Shown: positions 1 to 8,828, counted from the first letter of the stretch. The stretch: 64,000 bases of DNA from Petrocella atlantisensis (GCF_900538275.1 NZ_LR130778.1:2290001-2354000), one strand, 5' to 3'. A program made the numbers and translations. Notes: generated by a model not told the origin, from the letters alone.

Positions 1-2
1 AA

Positions 3-467
3 GCTCTGGGTTATCAGCCGATTATATTATCCTCCACCTTAGACTGCGAAGCCAAAGAGGCGGGTAAGTTTTTGTCCGCCATTGCGAGAGAAATACATAG
101 TCATAAAACCCATCTCAAAAAACCAATTGCCATGATTGTAGGCGGTGAAACAGTGGTAAGAATTATCGGTAAAGGTATGGGCGGACGCAACCAGGAACTG
201 GCCTTGTCTGCAGCCCTAGGTATAGAAGGTCTTGAAGGTACTTTGATTTTTTCTGTCGGTTCAGATGGAACGGACGGTCCTACAGACGCTGCAGGGGGTA
301 TGTTGGACGGCACCACCGCAATGAAGATCAGAGCAACCGGCATGGAACCGGAAGTTTATTTGGATAACAACGATTCTTACCATGCACTTCAAGCCAGCGG
401 CGATCTCATTATGACCGGTTCGACCGGTACCAACGTGAATGATCTCATCGTTCTGCTGTGTAAATAA
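3..467 (+). CDS. Glycerate 2-kinase (MOFRL family), C-terminal part
   Basis: Only the last 154 residues lie in the window; the start is upstream of base 1 and the frame is open from base 3 to a TAA stop. The visible part matches the C-terminal MOFRL domain of type II glycerate kinases, which phosphorylate D-glycerate to 2-phosphoglycerate with ATP in the cytoplasm. Seen motifs: GGETVV, GMGGRNQE and SDGTDGPTDAAGG, the glycine- and aspartate-rich stretches typical of this family. It ends 60 bp before lrgA on the same strand, so the two could share a transcript. Related proteins are also annotated as hydroxypyruvate reductase TtuD; the kinase name is the better supported one. Upstream context cannot be seen. 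Confidence 0.88.
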   Translation, partial: ALGYQPIILSSTLDCEAKEAGKFLSAIAREIHSHKTHLKKPIAMIVGGETVVRIIGKGMGGRNQELALSAALGIEGLEGTLIFSVGSDGTDGPTDAAGGMLDGTTAMKIRATGMEPEVYLDNNDSYHALQASGDLIMTGSTGTNVNDLIVLLCK

Positions 468-527
468 ATAGACAGACAAGTAATTAGAAACATTTAGAAT
501 CATGTTTGCATAAAGAAAGGCATCTCT

Positions 528-875
528 ATGAAATGGATTAGACAGATTATCATATTACTACTGATGGTGGTACTGGGTGAGATTCTTAATAAAGTTTTTA
601 AGATACCCATACCAGGCAACATTATGGGTATGATACTTATGTTGATGGCCCTTCAAACCGGTCTCGTCAAATTAGATCAAGTTGAAGGGATTAGCAAATT
701 TCTACTGAATCATCTTGCCATCTTGTTCATACCGGCAGGCGTTGGTTTGCTAGCTGTAACGGGCATGCTAAGAGAAAGCTGGCATATATTGGTTTTTATA
801 GCCCTTGTTACAACGATTCTGGTCATGGTGATGACGGCATTCGTGGTTCATGCTCTTAGGAGGTGGATGACATAG
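528..875 (+). CDS. lrgA: LrgA/CidA-family holin-like membrane protein
   Basis: This 115-residue protein is almost entirely hydrophobic, with about four membrane segments, the usual size and pattern of LrgA/CidA (UPF0299). The segment IPIPGNIMGMILMLMAL near residues 26-42 is the family hallmark. LrgA with LrgB affects murein hydrolase activity and autolysis in staphylococci; plant and Bacillus relatives move glycolate or pyruvate-type acids, which would fit the upstream glycerate kinase (inference). The ATG follows AAAGG at 516-520. It overlaps lrgB by 13 bases, so the pair is translationally coupled. Confidence 0.9.
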   Translation: MKWIRQIIILLLMVVLGEILNKVFKIPIPGNIMGMILMLMALQTGLVKLDQVEGISKFLLNHLAILFIPAGVGLLAVTGMLRESWHILVFIALVTTILVMVMTAFVVHALRRWMT

Positions 876-1570
876 ATATCCTGCTAACAGCACCCATTTT
901 TTGGGTACTTATTTCCTTAATGGCATTTGAAATCGGCATTTGGATTAATATGAAAACTAAAATATCACTACTCAATCCATTGTTAATTGCCATCATTCTG
1001 GTTATCCTTATACTGACATTCTTAAATATAGATCTTGAAACTTATAACCAAGGTGGGCAAATCATAAGTTTTTTCCTAGGACCTGCAACGGTTGCTTTGG
1101 CCGTGCCACTTTATAAGAATAGAGTCTTGCTTAAAGCAAATGGCATACCCATACTAGCAGGCATAACCATCGGTTCCTTCGTGAGCATTCTATCGGTCAT
1201 TCTACTGTCAAAGTTATTTGATATTGAGCATATATTAGGTCTATCTCTGGTTCCCAAATCTATAACAACCCCCATTGGGATAGAAGTATCTAAGCAGATT
1301 GGCGGTATACCGGAGATTACCGTAGCGGCCATTGTCATGACCGGTATTACCGGTGCCATCATAGCTAGACTTGTATTTAAAGTATTACGACTTAAGGATT
1401 CTGTCGCCATTGGCGTGGCAATTGGCACATCAGCCCATGCCCTTGGAACAGGTGAAGCCATTAAAATGGGTGAGGTAGAAGGTGCCATGAGTGGCTTATC
1501 CATAGGCATAGCAGGATTGGTAACCGTCATACTGGCGCCCTTGGTGATTCGACTGCTAGGTTATTTTTAG
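863..1570 (+). CDS. lrgB: LrgB-family membrane protein
   Basis: LrgB family protein of about 235 residues with six or more membrane segments; the stretch LGLSLVPKSITTPIGIEVS near residue 125 and the small-residue-rich C-terminus (IGTSAHALGTGEAIKMGEVEGAMSGL) are characteristic of the family. It works together with LrgA in the cytoplasmic membrane. The start is uncertain: the GTG at 863 is inside the AGGAGG (858-863) that should be its ribosome site, the ATG at 867 belongs to the lrgA frame, and the next in-frame candidates (ATA 872, CTG 881) are weak. Reinitiation after the lrgA stop at 873-875 is likely. A possible terminator follows near 1674-1712. Confidence 0.88.
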   Translation: MDDIDILLTAPIFWVLISLMAFEIGIWINMKTKISLLNPLLIAIILVILILTFLNIDLETYNQGGQIISFFLGPATVALAVPLYKNRVLLKANGIPILAGITIGSFVSILSVILLSKLFDIEHILGLSLVPKSITTPIGIEVSKQIGGIPEITVAAIVMTGITGAIIARLVFKVLRLKDSVAIGVAIGTSAHALGTGEAIKMGEVEGAMSGLSIGIAGLVTVILAPLVIRLLGYF

Positions 1571-1673
1571 TTTATAGCAAAAGAAGTGTAGCTTCGCACG
1601 TTACACCTTGTTTAAATTTCAACATAAAAGGGGCTACCGGGAAATCAATGTCATTTAGTTAAGAAAAGAATGA

Positions 1674-1712
1674 AGAGTTTTGTGTTTATAAAAACATAAG
1701 GCTCTTTTTTAA
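1674..1712 (+). terminator. Possible terminator after lrgAB
   Basis: An imperfect hairpin (GAG..TGTTT / AAAACATAAGGCTC with wobble pairs) is followed by six T residues. It lies 100 bp after the lrgB stop with no gene between. Confidence 0.4.
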
Positions 1713-1792
1713 AAAAATATAAATAACTTGAAAATTTTTTAAAATAATGTGGCGAAGCCTCTTGAACAAATTATATTTTAGGAGGTTATCAC

Positions 1793-1940
1793 ATGAAAGA
1801 GTACTTTGTTTCAACTGCAAAGAAATTATTGTTTAATGCAATTGAGGAAATGGAATAGATCTCGTCGCTTTTTGTTATGAATCCCGAAAAAGATTTTACC
1901 GGAAAATGTAAAATTGATTTAGGACATTCATGAAAAAGAT
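1793..1940 (+). pseudogene. Decayed transposase N-terminus (IS4-type)
   Basis: A strong ribosome site (AGGAGG, 1780-1785) precedes an ATG that encodes MKEYFVSTAKKLLFNAIEEM, then a TAG stop at 1856. The same frame continues after the stop with SSLFVMNPEKDFTGKCKID before another stop. This combination, a short helical start followed by an NPEKDFTRxxKL-like segment, resembles the N-terminus of clostridial IS4-type DDE transposases. The rest is broken by several stops. A 21-codon peptide could still be made, but a remnant is the simpler reading. The identity rests on remembered family sequences, not on a search. Confidence 0.5.
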
Positions 1941-2452
1941 ATTACATTATACCTCTGTTATTATAAAAGTATAAGTAGTACGGAAAAGCCTTGAATGTGC
2001 TATAGCCTTTACTTTTTCTAATATTTTTATCTTGATGTCATTGATGTAGCAGATGAAGATGGAAATTCAAATCTGTACGTGATTACTTTTGTGCTCAAAG
2101 CAGCGAAGAAATTTTATGGAGAATACTATGAGAGAATTGCCAATCCATCTGGTATAATTAAAGTGGTAAATTGTCTACTTACACAACAAACGATAAATAA
2201 CTAGTATTTAACTACGCCCTAAATAAGTAACGTTGAGACAGTAGTATTGATGCCTGGGGTAAATAAAAAGTGTGTGAAAAAGACTTGATATAAAGGTTCT
2301 TTGTGGTTTGAAAGCAAAAGTAAAAGTCCCAAGTATATAATCATGAAATCATCGCTCTGTGAGAATAAGATCAAAGACATGATTTTGAATGTGACAGAGC
2401 TATTAAGCGGTCATAATTTGACGTGTGTTCAGGATGGAAGTTGGTGGAAAAT
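1941..2452. other. Gene-poor degenerate stretch
   Basis: No complete gene is seen. A start-less open frame of about 60 codons (roughly 2025-2203) contains DVADEDGNSNLYVITFVL and AAKKFYGEYYERI, which looks like protein sequence but I cannot name it. It probably belongs to the same decayed accessory patch as the transposase remnant before it. Confidence 0.35.
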
Positions 2453-3481
2453 ATGAATTATGAAGTGACCTATATGGGTAAAAAGAAAGTTACAGCTACA
2501 GTATATGCTGTATTGGCAGCTGTATTCTATGCAATAAATATGCCTTTTTCCAAGCTGCTGTTGACAAAAATTGAGCCTACATATATGGCGTCATTTCTTT
2601 ACTTCGGTGCAGGAATCGGCATTGGAGTAATATATCTCCTAGGTAAGAAAAAACGGAAGACCACAGAAGAAAAACTTTCAAAAAAAGATCTGCCATATAC
2701 AATTGGAATGGTAGTGTTAGATATAGCCGCGCCAATATTATTAATGATGGGACTGACAAGTGCAACATCGGCAAATGCATCCCTGTTAATTAACTTTGAG
2801 ATTGTTGCTACTTCGATTATTGCGTTGGTTGTCTTCAAGGAATTAATTTCTCTGCGTTTGTGGGCGGCGATTGTGCTGATTACTCTTTCAAGTATGCTGT
2901 TGTCCTTTGAGGACGTGTCAAGCCTTCATTTTTCATATGGTTCGATATTTATTCTTGCTGCTGCCATATGCTGGGGATTTGAGAATAACTGTACGAGGAA
3001 GCTTTCATCAAAAAGTACATTTCAGATTGTAATACTTAAAGGGATATTCTCCGGGATTGGATCTCTCCTTGTTGCGTTGATTCGGAGGGAGCATTTTCCG
3101 CAATTATTCTATGTAGCATACGCAATGCTATTAGGATTCATAGCATACGGGCTAAGTATTTTCATGTATGTCAGAGCACAAAAAGAACTTGGAGCGTCAA
3201 AAACAAGCGCTTATTATGCAATCGCACCGTTTGTTGGAGCACTACTATCGTTTATTATTTTGAGTGAATCAATCAATGAATACTATCTCATTGCTCTGTT
3301 TATCATGCTAGTAGGCTCTGCACTGGTAGTCATTGATACAATGATTTTGAATCACTCCCATATTCATACACATATCTTTGTGCACACGCATAACGGAAGC
3401 ACACATACCCACGAAATAGAACATTCACATAAGCATAAACATATTATGTCGAACAATAAACATTTTCACCAACATAAATAG
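2453..3481 (+). CDS. EamA/DMT-superfamily transporter with His-rich tail
   Basis: A ten-helix drug/metabolite transporter built of two EamA repeats, about 342 residues, in the cytoplasmic membrane. After the last helix (ending near ...GSALVVIDTMIL) comes a hydrophilic tail of about 45 residues with about 18 histidines (HSHIHTHIF, HTHNGSTHTHE, HSHKHKH, HFHQHK). Such tails are known from metal transporters and metal chaperones, so the substrate or a regulatory ligand may be Zn2+, Ni2+ or Co2+ (inference). I chose ATG 2453, preceded by GGTGG; ATG 2474 (MGKKKVTATVYAV) is an alternative close to the first helix. The gene stands alone in a patch with a broken transposase, suggesting acquisition. 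Confidence 0.8.
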   Translation: MNYEVTYMGKKKVTATVYAVLAAVFYAINMPFSKLLLTKIEPTYMASFLYFGAGIGIGVIYLLGKKKRKTTEEKLSKKDLPYTIGMVVLDIAAPILLMMGLTSATSANASLLINFEIVATSIIALVVFKELISLRLWAAIVLITLSSMLLSFEDVSSLHFSYGSIFILAAAICWGFENNCTRKLSSKSTFQIVILKGIFSGIGSLLVALIRREHFPQLFYVAYAMLLGFIAYGLSIFMYVRAQKELGASKTSAYYAIAPFVGALLSFIILSESINEYYLIALFIMLVGSALVVIDTMILNHSHIHTHIFVHTHNGSTHTHEIEHSHKHKHIMSNNKHFHQHK

Positions 3482-3981
3482 AAATAGACGAAACGATATA
3501 ATAAATAGAATAAAGTATAAATAAGGAAGGCACCCTGCGATGTAACCAAATCAGCGTAGAGTGCCTTAATCGCTTTTGGGCCTATTCATTTACATCCATT
3601 GTTATACCGGACATTTATACACTGTAAATTATCATCGTAAAGAGTAGCCTTTTCTATCAGCTACTCCAGCATAAAGGAACCTAAATTGACAATTGATTTT
3701 TCACTTCATCCAGCCCTGCATTTTATAACTGAACTTTTTGCTTTTCTTTACGTTTGCGGTAAATATCATCAGTGATAATATTCTAGTTAGCTTTAGTATG
3801 ATAGTGATTGAGAAGGTGCAGATCAGTTGCTTAACCAATGTAGTAAACGCAAAGTAGGGTTTGCTAACTGAGAGGATTAGAAAAAATAAATAACATAAAA
3901 TATAATTGACAATCTATATGTTATAACTTATAATAATAACTATAATCAAACGTTATACTGTAAAAGAGAGGAGCATTGATT
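3482..3981. other. Intergenic region with one weak inverted repeat
   Basis: About 490 bp without a gene. An imperfect inverted repeat, AAGGCACCCTGCG / AGAGTGCCTT (3526-3566), may terminate the EamA gene but lacks a long T-run. The AT-rich stretch 3890-3960 probably holds the promoter of the following regulator; no clear consensus promoter could be fixed. Nothing else recognised. Confidence 0.4.
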
Positions 3982-4818
3982 ATGAGAGTCATTTTACGCA
4001 AAGAAAACAGTTCAACCAGCAACCTGCTGTTCGTTTACAATATAGGATATTCGAGAATCCATAAAAAAAGTTTCCATCTTTCCAGCCTGCTTCAAATTAT
4101 GAGCAAGTTTAACAAGACGGAGACAGCGACACGCATGGCCCTATCACGTGCCTGCAAGGCTGGGATACTAGAAACTAGTAAGCCTGGTAAAGAGGTGGTG
4201 TATACTTTGACGCCGGTAGCTCTACAGTTTATTCAAGCATGGAACGTAGATGCGCAATCTTGCTGGAAGCGATTTGCTCTTCGAAAAATACCATGGGAGG
4301 GTAAATGGCATTTTATCCACATATCTCTGAACGACTCAACTAAAAGGGGTGAGTTGAGTGAAAAGCTACTTCAGGCAGGGTATGTACAGATTAACACACA
4401 GACATGGCTTAGCACCAATAATCGAGATGATACAGTAAAATCCATTCTCGGGGATATCGGTGTTGAGGCAGATATGGCATCTGTATATGGAGAACTTGAA
4501 GTGAGCATGGACATGGGAAGGTTTTTAGATAAGACCTATGGGCTTCCCAAGCTAGCAAAGAAATATATAGAATTTGTAAACGCCTATCAACCCATGTTGG
4601 ATCAACTTAATGAAGACCTATCCACCGTAAAAGAAGGTAAAGCGTTACAAGTATTGCACGGGTTGGGATATGCGTATTTCTCCATTGCGACGGGGGACCC
4701 GATGCTACCCCGAATGCTGTTACCAGAGTGGCCTGGGGATCAGGCAACGGCGCTCATGCACGATCTGCAGAAGATACTTGAAAGCACGTCATGGGAGTAT
4801 CTCAAAGATTTCAATTAA
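3982..4818 (+). CDS. PaaX-like transcriptional regulator
   Basis: A 278-residue protein with the layout of the PaaX family: an N-terminal winged-helix segment (FNKTETATRMALSRACKAGIL near residues 40-60, like the KTETSVRMALSRL helix of PaaX), then a central and a C-terminal conserved domain (WEGKWHFIHISL, and a region ending MHDLQKILE). PaaX represses phenylacetate genes in proteobacteria; clostridial members have unknown ligands, and no aromatic degradation genes lie here. ATG 3982 sits 9 bases after GAGAGGAG; the TTG at 3976 is too close. It overlaps or abuts the CPBP protease gene, so the two are probably co-transcribed. Confidence 0.72.
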   Translation: MRVILRKENSSTSNLLFVYNIGYSRIHKKSFHLSSLLQIMSKFNKTETATRMALSRACKAGILETSKPGKEVVYTLTPVALQFIQAWNVDAQSCWKRFALRKIPWEGKWHFIHISLNDSTKRGELSEKLLQAGYVQINTQTWLSTNNRDDTVKSILGDIGVEADMASVYGELEVSMDMGRFLDKTYGLPKLAKKYIEFVNAYQPMLDQLNEDLSTVKEGKALQVLHGLGYAYFSIATGDPMLPRMLLPEWPGDQATALMHDLQKILESTSWEYLKDFN

Positions 4819-4847
4819 AGAATTTTATATGTGAAAGGAAAATTATT

Positions 4848-5627
4848 GTGGAAATCCAGAATCTTTTTAAGTTCAAACCGACAAAAGACTTGGCAGTAGT
4901 TCTTATCAACTATACTCTTATTGTTGCAATATTCTATCTCTCTTTTCAGATCATAACAATCAAAAATGTTGCAGGTCAATTCATTACCTTCGGTGTTGTC
5001 GGCATCTTGCTATTGGGAATATTGGTTCCCGCTCTATATAATACACTGATTATGAAACGCCCGCTATCTGTTTTGGGCATTAAAAAAGAGAAGCTGATGC
5101 TTAGCATTGGCCTGTCCCTTGTATTCTCGGTTATTCAATACTTCCTGACACTTGGCAATCTGGTATTGCCCGATTTCAACTTGTTTTTTCCTTTGGCCTG
5201 CATGGCTGTTACTGTAGGTTTCTTTGAAAATATCTTCTTTAGAGGCTTCGCACAGCTACGATTTGAGGAAAGCTTCGGCGTCATCCCTGGCATCATATTA
5301 AGTGCGGTAATCTACTGCTTCTATCATATCGGCTACGGCATGGCAGGCTCAGAATATCTGATGTTGCTTATTATCGGCCTCATTTACTCGACCATCTTCC
5401 GCTTAACAAGCAACGTGTTTATCCTATTCCCTCTGCTTACGCCAATGGGTGCGATTTTTACAAACATCAAAGACGGACTTACCATTCCTTTTGAAGCCAT
5501 CATAGGTTTCACAATGGTCATCTTCCTCGCAGTATTGGGACTGGTGGCAATTCATAATATGTACAGGAAGAAACAGAAGAAAGCCGCAGGGGATGGCGGA
5601 AGTCAAAACCGCCAAAGCAATATTTGA
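4848..5627 (+). CDS. CPBP-family intramembrane protease (CAAX/Abi)
   Basis: About 259 residues with eight hydrophobic segments. The CPBP motifs are near residues 125-165: FENIFFRGF takes the place of EExxxR, and CFYHIGYG gives the FxxxH motif. The second glutamate of EExxxR is asparagine here, so activity is uncertain; many bacterial CPBP proteins act in peptide maturation or immunity to self-made bacteriocins. GTG 4848 with AAAGG ten bases upstream fits the N-terminus best; an ATG at 4791 overlaps the PaaX-like gene by 28 bases and adds 19 hydrophilic residues. No bacteriocin gene was recognised beside it. Confidence 0.78.
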   Translation: MEIQNLFKFKPTKDLAVVLINYTLIVAIFYLSFQIITIKNVAGQFITFGVVGILLLGILVPALYNTLIMKRPLSVLGIKKEKLMLSIGLSLVFSVIQYFLTLGNLVLPDFNLFFPLACMAVTVGFFENIFFRGFAQLRFEESFGVIPGIILSAVIYCFYHIGYGMAGSEYLMLLIIGLIYSTIFRLTSNVFILFPLLTPMGAIFTNIKDGLTIPFEAIIGFTMVIFLAVLGLVAIHNMYRKKQKKAAGDGGSQNRQSNI

Positions 5628-5854
5628 AGGCTGAATAACAAAAATTAGAGGGTATTAAATAGTTGTATTAATAATCCTAGGTCTCATGATCTAATGGCCG
5701 TAATTGCAGTACTCGGGAGAAGCGTAGAATATATCAAAAATAAAAAATATGTAGTTGATGAGTGGAAAGCCATAAACCTGAAAAGGTCACGAACATGGAA
5801 GCGCAAGAATGTGAACATACTCCAATTGGTGGATTGGTATAATTTATTGTAAAA

Positions 5855-5910
5855 TAACAGAAAAAAGACCCCAATATCATTGTTTGATATAGAGATCTCA
5901 TTCTGTTATC
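5855..5910. terminator. Nested inverted repeat downstream of korB
   Basis: Outer arms ATAACAGAA / TTCTGTTAT (one offset base) enclose a second palindrome ATATCA-ttgt-TGATAT. It lies just beyond the stop of minus-strand korB and probably ends that operon. The 220 bp before it (5628-5854) hold no recognisable gene. Confidence 0.5.
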
Positions 5911-5948
5911 TTAACTTAATGATATTGATCGGGAAATAGCCCCCTTTA

Positions 5949-6806
5949 TCATGCTTCTATTCTCAGTAAAGCGTTAACCTTATCGATGTCTCTTTTACGC
6001 TGAACAATCGGTGTATCATCTTGTTGATATAACCAAGTACGATTGTTGAAAGAGACTTTGTTTTTATTCTGATAGATGACACCTAATGCGAATTTCTCTG
6101 TGTCTAGGGCTTTTTTCATAGCTGACTCAAAGTCACTTGAGTCATAACCTTCTTCAAGTGGATAACTATGTTCTTTATACCACTTAAAGGTGTTGACCTT
6201 ATTAAAGGTAACGCAGGGATGAAGGACATCAACGAGGGCATAGCCTTCATGATCAAAAGCAGCCTTTAGAATTTTCTTTAGTCCCTCCATGTCACCGGAG
6301 AAGGCTCTGGCAACAAAAGTGGCGCCAAGGGTCATGGCTACAGGTAAAGGATTGATGGGGTCGTTGATGACGCCGTTGACTTGGACAGGGGTCTTGAATT
6401 CTAAGGGACTGGTCGGTGCTGCTTGTCCTTTTGTTAAGCCATAGACCATGTTGTCATGAACGATGTGGACAATATCCGGATTACGCCTGACATTGTGGAT
6501 AAAATGGTTACCGCCTTCGCCATACATATCCCCGTCACCGCCTTCTGCAATGACTGTTAGATGTGGGTTGGCTGCTTTTATAGCGACGGCTACCGGTAGA
6601 CCTCTACCATGAAGACCATTGAAATAATTGGTATTAATGTATTGGGGCATTTTAGCCGCTTGACCGATACCGGAGGCCATGACCACTTGGGTTGGATTTA
6701 GATCCATTTCTTGCAGGGTTTCTATTAAGACCTTACGGATGGAGAAGTTCCCACAACCGGGGCACCATGCTATATCTGTTGACTGATCCATTTCAAAATG
6801 TTTCAT
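5949..6806 (-). CDS. korB: 2-oxoacid:ferredoxin oxidoreductase, beta subunit
   Basis: The 285-residue thiamine-diphosphate subunit of a 2-oxoglutarate or other 2-oxoacid:ferredoxin oxidoreductase, which decarboxylates the oxoacid to an acyl-CoA and reduces ferredoxin. Seen: WCPGCGNFS near the N-terminus, and GGDGDMYGEGGNHF near residue 93, the GDG...N thiamine-diphosphate/Mg2+ motif. Length fits two-subunit enzymes. ATG follows AAGGAGG located in the end of korA; the two coding regions are only 2 bp apart, so they are translated from one message. The exact oxoacid cannot be read from sequence; paralogues act on 2-oxoglutarate, pyruvate or branched-chain oxoacids. Confidence 0.92.
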   Translation of the reverse strand: MKHFEMDQSTDIAWCPGCGNFSIRKVLIETLQEMDLNPTQVVMASGIGQAAKMPQYINTNYFNGLHGRGLPVAVAIKAANPHLTVIAEGGDGDMYGEGGNHFIHNVRRNPDIVHIVHDNMVYGLTKGQAAPTSPLEFKTPVQVNGVINDPINPLPVAMTLGATFVARAFSGDMEGLKKILKAAFDHEGYALVDVLHPCVTFNKVNTFKWYKEHSYPLEEGYDSSDFESAMKKALDTEKFALGVIYQNKNKVSFNNRTWLYQQDDTPIVQRKRDIDKVNALLRIEA

Positions 6807-6808
6807 GA

Positions 6809-8494
6809 TTATACCTCCTTCATATAGGCAACGACTTCTTCAATAGAAAAAGGTTCGCCATTGTATTTTAATAGATTTTGATTCACGGTAACACCAAGTT
6901 CTAATAAAAGAATTTTGGAGAATTGAGCCGATGCATTGTTCTCAACGTTGATGATGGTATCTGCTTGATCAAAATATTTTTTAATATCTTGATGGAGTGG
7001 GAAAGGTTGCTTTATATATAAATAAGCGGTTTCACCATCACCGTACTGGTCTACATATTCTTTGAGAACACCATAAGTAGAGCCCCATCCGACAATGAGT
7101 TTCTTATAAGACTCTGGGCCAATCAATTCAGGGTACTGATAGTCTGCCATAAGTAAGTCTTTTTTAGATAAACGTTTTTCATTCATTTGAATCCTAACAT
7201 CAAAAGATTCTGTAATGGTACCTTCTTCAACATGTTCATCACTGTCGCACTTAACCAGTCCGTCGCCAAAACCCGGAATGGATCTAGGAGAAAGACCATC
7301 TTCTGTTAGGGTATATCTTTTATAATCTTCTGTGCTTTTAACAATCGAAGATTCCAGGTATTTTGCATCCAGTTCAAAAGGTGCCATCTGGAATTTGGAG
7401 TCAACTAGGAATTGATCGGTTAATAAAAAAGTAGGCACTTGATATTTGTCAGCAAAGTAAAAGGCTTTTTGAGCCAGTTCTACAGCATCTCTCATATGTC
7501 CGGGTGAGAATATTATACGGGGGAATTCACCATGACCGGCATAGACTGCTAAGTTTAGGTCTTCCTGAGCGGTTCTTGTAGGTAAACCTGTACCTGGCCC
7601 AGGTCTTTGAGCGATATGAGCAACACATGGTGTTTCTGTAATACCGGATAAACTCACGGCTTCTTCCATAAGAGCAAACCCACCACCGGAGGTCGTGGTC
7701 AAAGCTCTTGCACCGGCATACCAAGCGCCAATGTTCATGTTAAGGGCCGCAATCTCATCTTCAGCCTGTTCTACAAAAATACCGAAGTCATTGGATTTGC
7801 CAGCCAAATAGGTGAGTAAACCGGTACCTGGGGACATAGGATAAGCCGATATGAAATTGCATCCACCGCCAAGAGCGCCAATGCCAAGGGCTTCATTACC
7901 GGAGAGTACCATAAGGGGTTCATCGTCTCGGGTTTGCAAATCATGATGCTCTTGATAAGCCTGTCCCAGTTCATAACCGGTCTTAAAGGCTTCAATATTA
8001 CCATCTAAAATCTTATCATTTTTGTGTGAAAATCGCTCTTTAATTAAAGCATGACAGTGATCTTGATCTAGAGCCAGCATACCGGCAATATGGCCAAAAA
8101 GTACTGTATTACCAAAAAGAACACTTCCTGCTTCCGTCGCATAATCATTCAGTGTAAAAGGTACAAAAGTACCAACCAATTGGTCCCGCTCTTCATCACT
8201 TAAAAAATCTTCTTCACCAAAAATCTTGGAATCATCAGAAACTCTTTTAGTAACACGATAAAAGCTATGATTGTTGAGCAGATAGAGGAAATCGATATGT
8301 GACCTATAAGCAGCAACAGGAGCGTTGCTAATACGAATTTCCAAAGTGTTGTTACCGCCTCTTACGCGGCTCATGACTTCTTGAGTAGCAAATACATAAT
8401 ATGATTTTGAAATGGCCTTAACCAAAAAATCTTCTAAGGTTTGAAGGCCTTGTCCGGCTTCGCCGGATAAAACGATTGAAAGTTCTTGTTTCAT
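6809..8494 (-). CDS. korA: 2-oxoacid:ferredoxin oxidoreductase, fused gamma-alpha subunit
   Basis: A 561-residue fusion: residues about 1-175 are the gamma domain (VLSGEAGQGLQTLEDFL at the start), followed by the alpha pyrimidine-binding domain with GNEALGIGALGGGCNF, SAYPMSPGTG and a central GARALTTTSGGGFALMEEA segment, and a transketolase-C-like end. This fused order is typical of 2-oxoacid:acceptor oxidoreductases of the Kor type. No ferredoxin-like delta subunit is adjacent. ATG 8494 has AGGAGGT seven bases upstream; an in-frame GTG 36 bp further up lies before that site and is unlikely. A promoter at 8602-8630 fits transcription of korA-korB as one operon. Confidence 0.92.
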   Translation of the reverse strand: MKQELSIVLSGEAGQGLQTLEDFLVKAISKSYYVFATQEVMSRVRGGNNTLEIRISNAPVAAYRSHIDFLYLLNNHSFYRVTKRVSDDSKIFGEEDFLSDEERDQLVGTFVPFTLNDYATEAGSVLFGNTVLFGHIAGMLALDQDHCHALIKERFSHKNDKILDGNIEAFKTGYELGQAYQEHHDLQTRDDEPLMVLSGNEALGIGALGGGCNFISAYPMSPGTGLLTYLAGKSNDFGIFVEQAEDEIAALNMNIGAWYAGARALTTTSGGGFALMEEAVSLSGITETPCVAHIAQRPGPGTGLPTRTAQEDLNLAVYAGHGEFPRIIFSPGHMRDAVELAQKAFYFADKYQVPTFLLTDQFLVDSKFQMAPFELDAKYLESSIVKSTEDYKRYTLTEDGLSPRSIPGFGDGLVKCDSDEHVEEGTITESFDVRIQMNEKRLSKKDLLMADYQYPELIGPESYKKLIVGWGSTYGVLKEYVDQYGDGETAYLYIKQPFPLHQDIKKYFDQADTIINVENNASAQFSKILLLELGVTVNQNLLKYNGEPFSIEEVVAYMKEV

Positions 8495-8601
8495 TCTCGT
8501 ACCTCCTAAAGTAAAATATTGTCCGACCACGTCAAGTCGAAAGATTATTGATGAATCTAGTTAAATATATAGTAAATGAAATTAATTATCAGTTAATTAC
8601 A

Positions 8602-8630
8602 ATTATAGTCGAGCACGATTGGAAATGCAA
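8602..8630 (-). promoter_or_regulatory. Sigma-A type promoter of korAB
   Basis: On the minus strand TTGCAT (8630-8625), a 17-bp spacer and TATAAT (8607-8602), about 108 bp upstream of the korA start. Confidence 0.65.
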
Positions 8631-8668
8631 CCCATTAGAAAAAGAAAAAAGTTTAACTTCAATATGAT

Positions 8669-8680
8669 TTTCATGGGACA
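8669..8680 (+). repeat. Short match to the type I repeat tail
   Basis: TTTTCATGGGAC at 8669-8680 equals the last 12 bases of the complete type I repeat that ends at 8970, here without the rest of the element. It may be the stub of a deleted copy or coincidence. Confidence 0.3.
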
Positions 8681-8729
8681 CCTCTTAAAAAAATCACATT
8701 TGTATCTTGAGTTATATTTTATAGCACAT

Positions 8730-8763
8730 AAAAAAGGCCTCAAAGCTTATAATCACTTGAGAC
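8730..8763 (-). terminator. Terminator for metH
   Basis: Read on the minus strand: GGTCTCAAG, loop, CTTTGAGGCC, then six T residues. It is the first terminator after the metH stop at 9006, so the metH 3' UTR would run antisense through the type I repeat at 8829-8970. Confidence 0.6.
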
Positions 8764-8828
8764 CCATTAATAACTTATTTTTTTATTATAGGAGTGCGAC
8801 TAGGTTTTGACAGAAAACCATATTATTT

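Noticed and set aside
3830-3880. c-di-GMP (GEMM) riboswitch
   Set aside because: The string AAACGCAAAGTAGGG recalls the 3' part of GEMM-I, but the 5' domain and the paired stems are absent and the next gene is 100 bp away with its own AT-rich promoter region.
4791-4847. Upstream ATG for the CPBP protease overlapping the PaaX-like gene
   Set aside because: It would add 19 hydrophilic residues not typical of the family and has no ribosome site; GTG 4848 has one.
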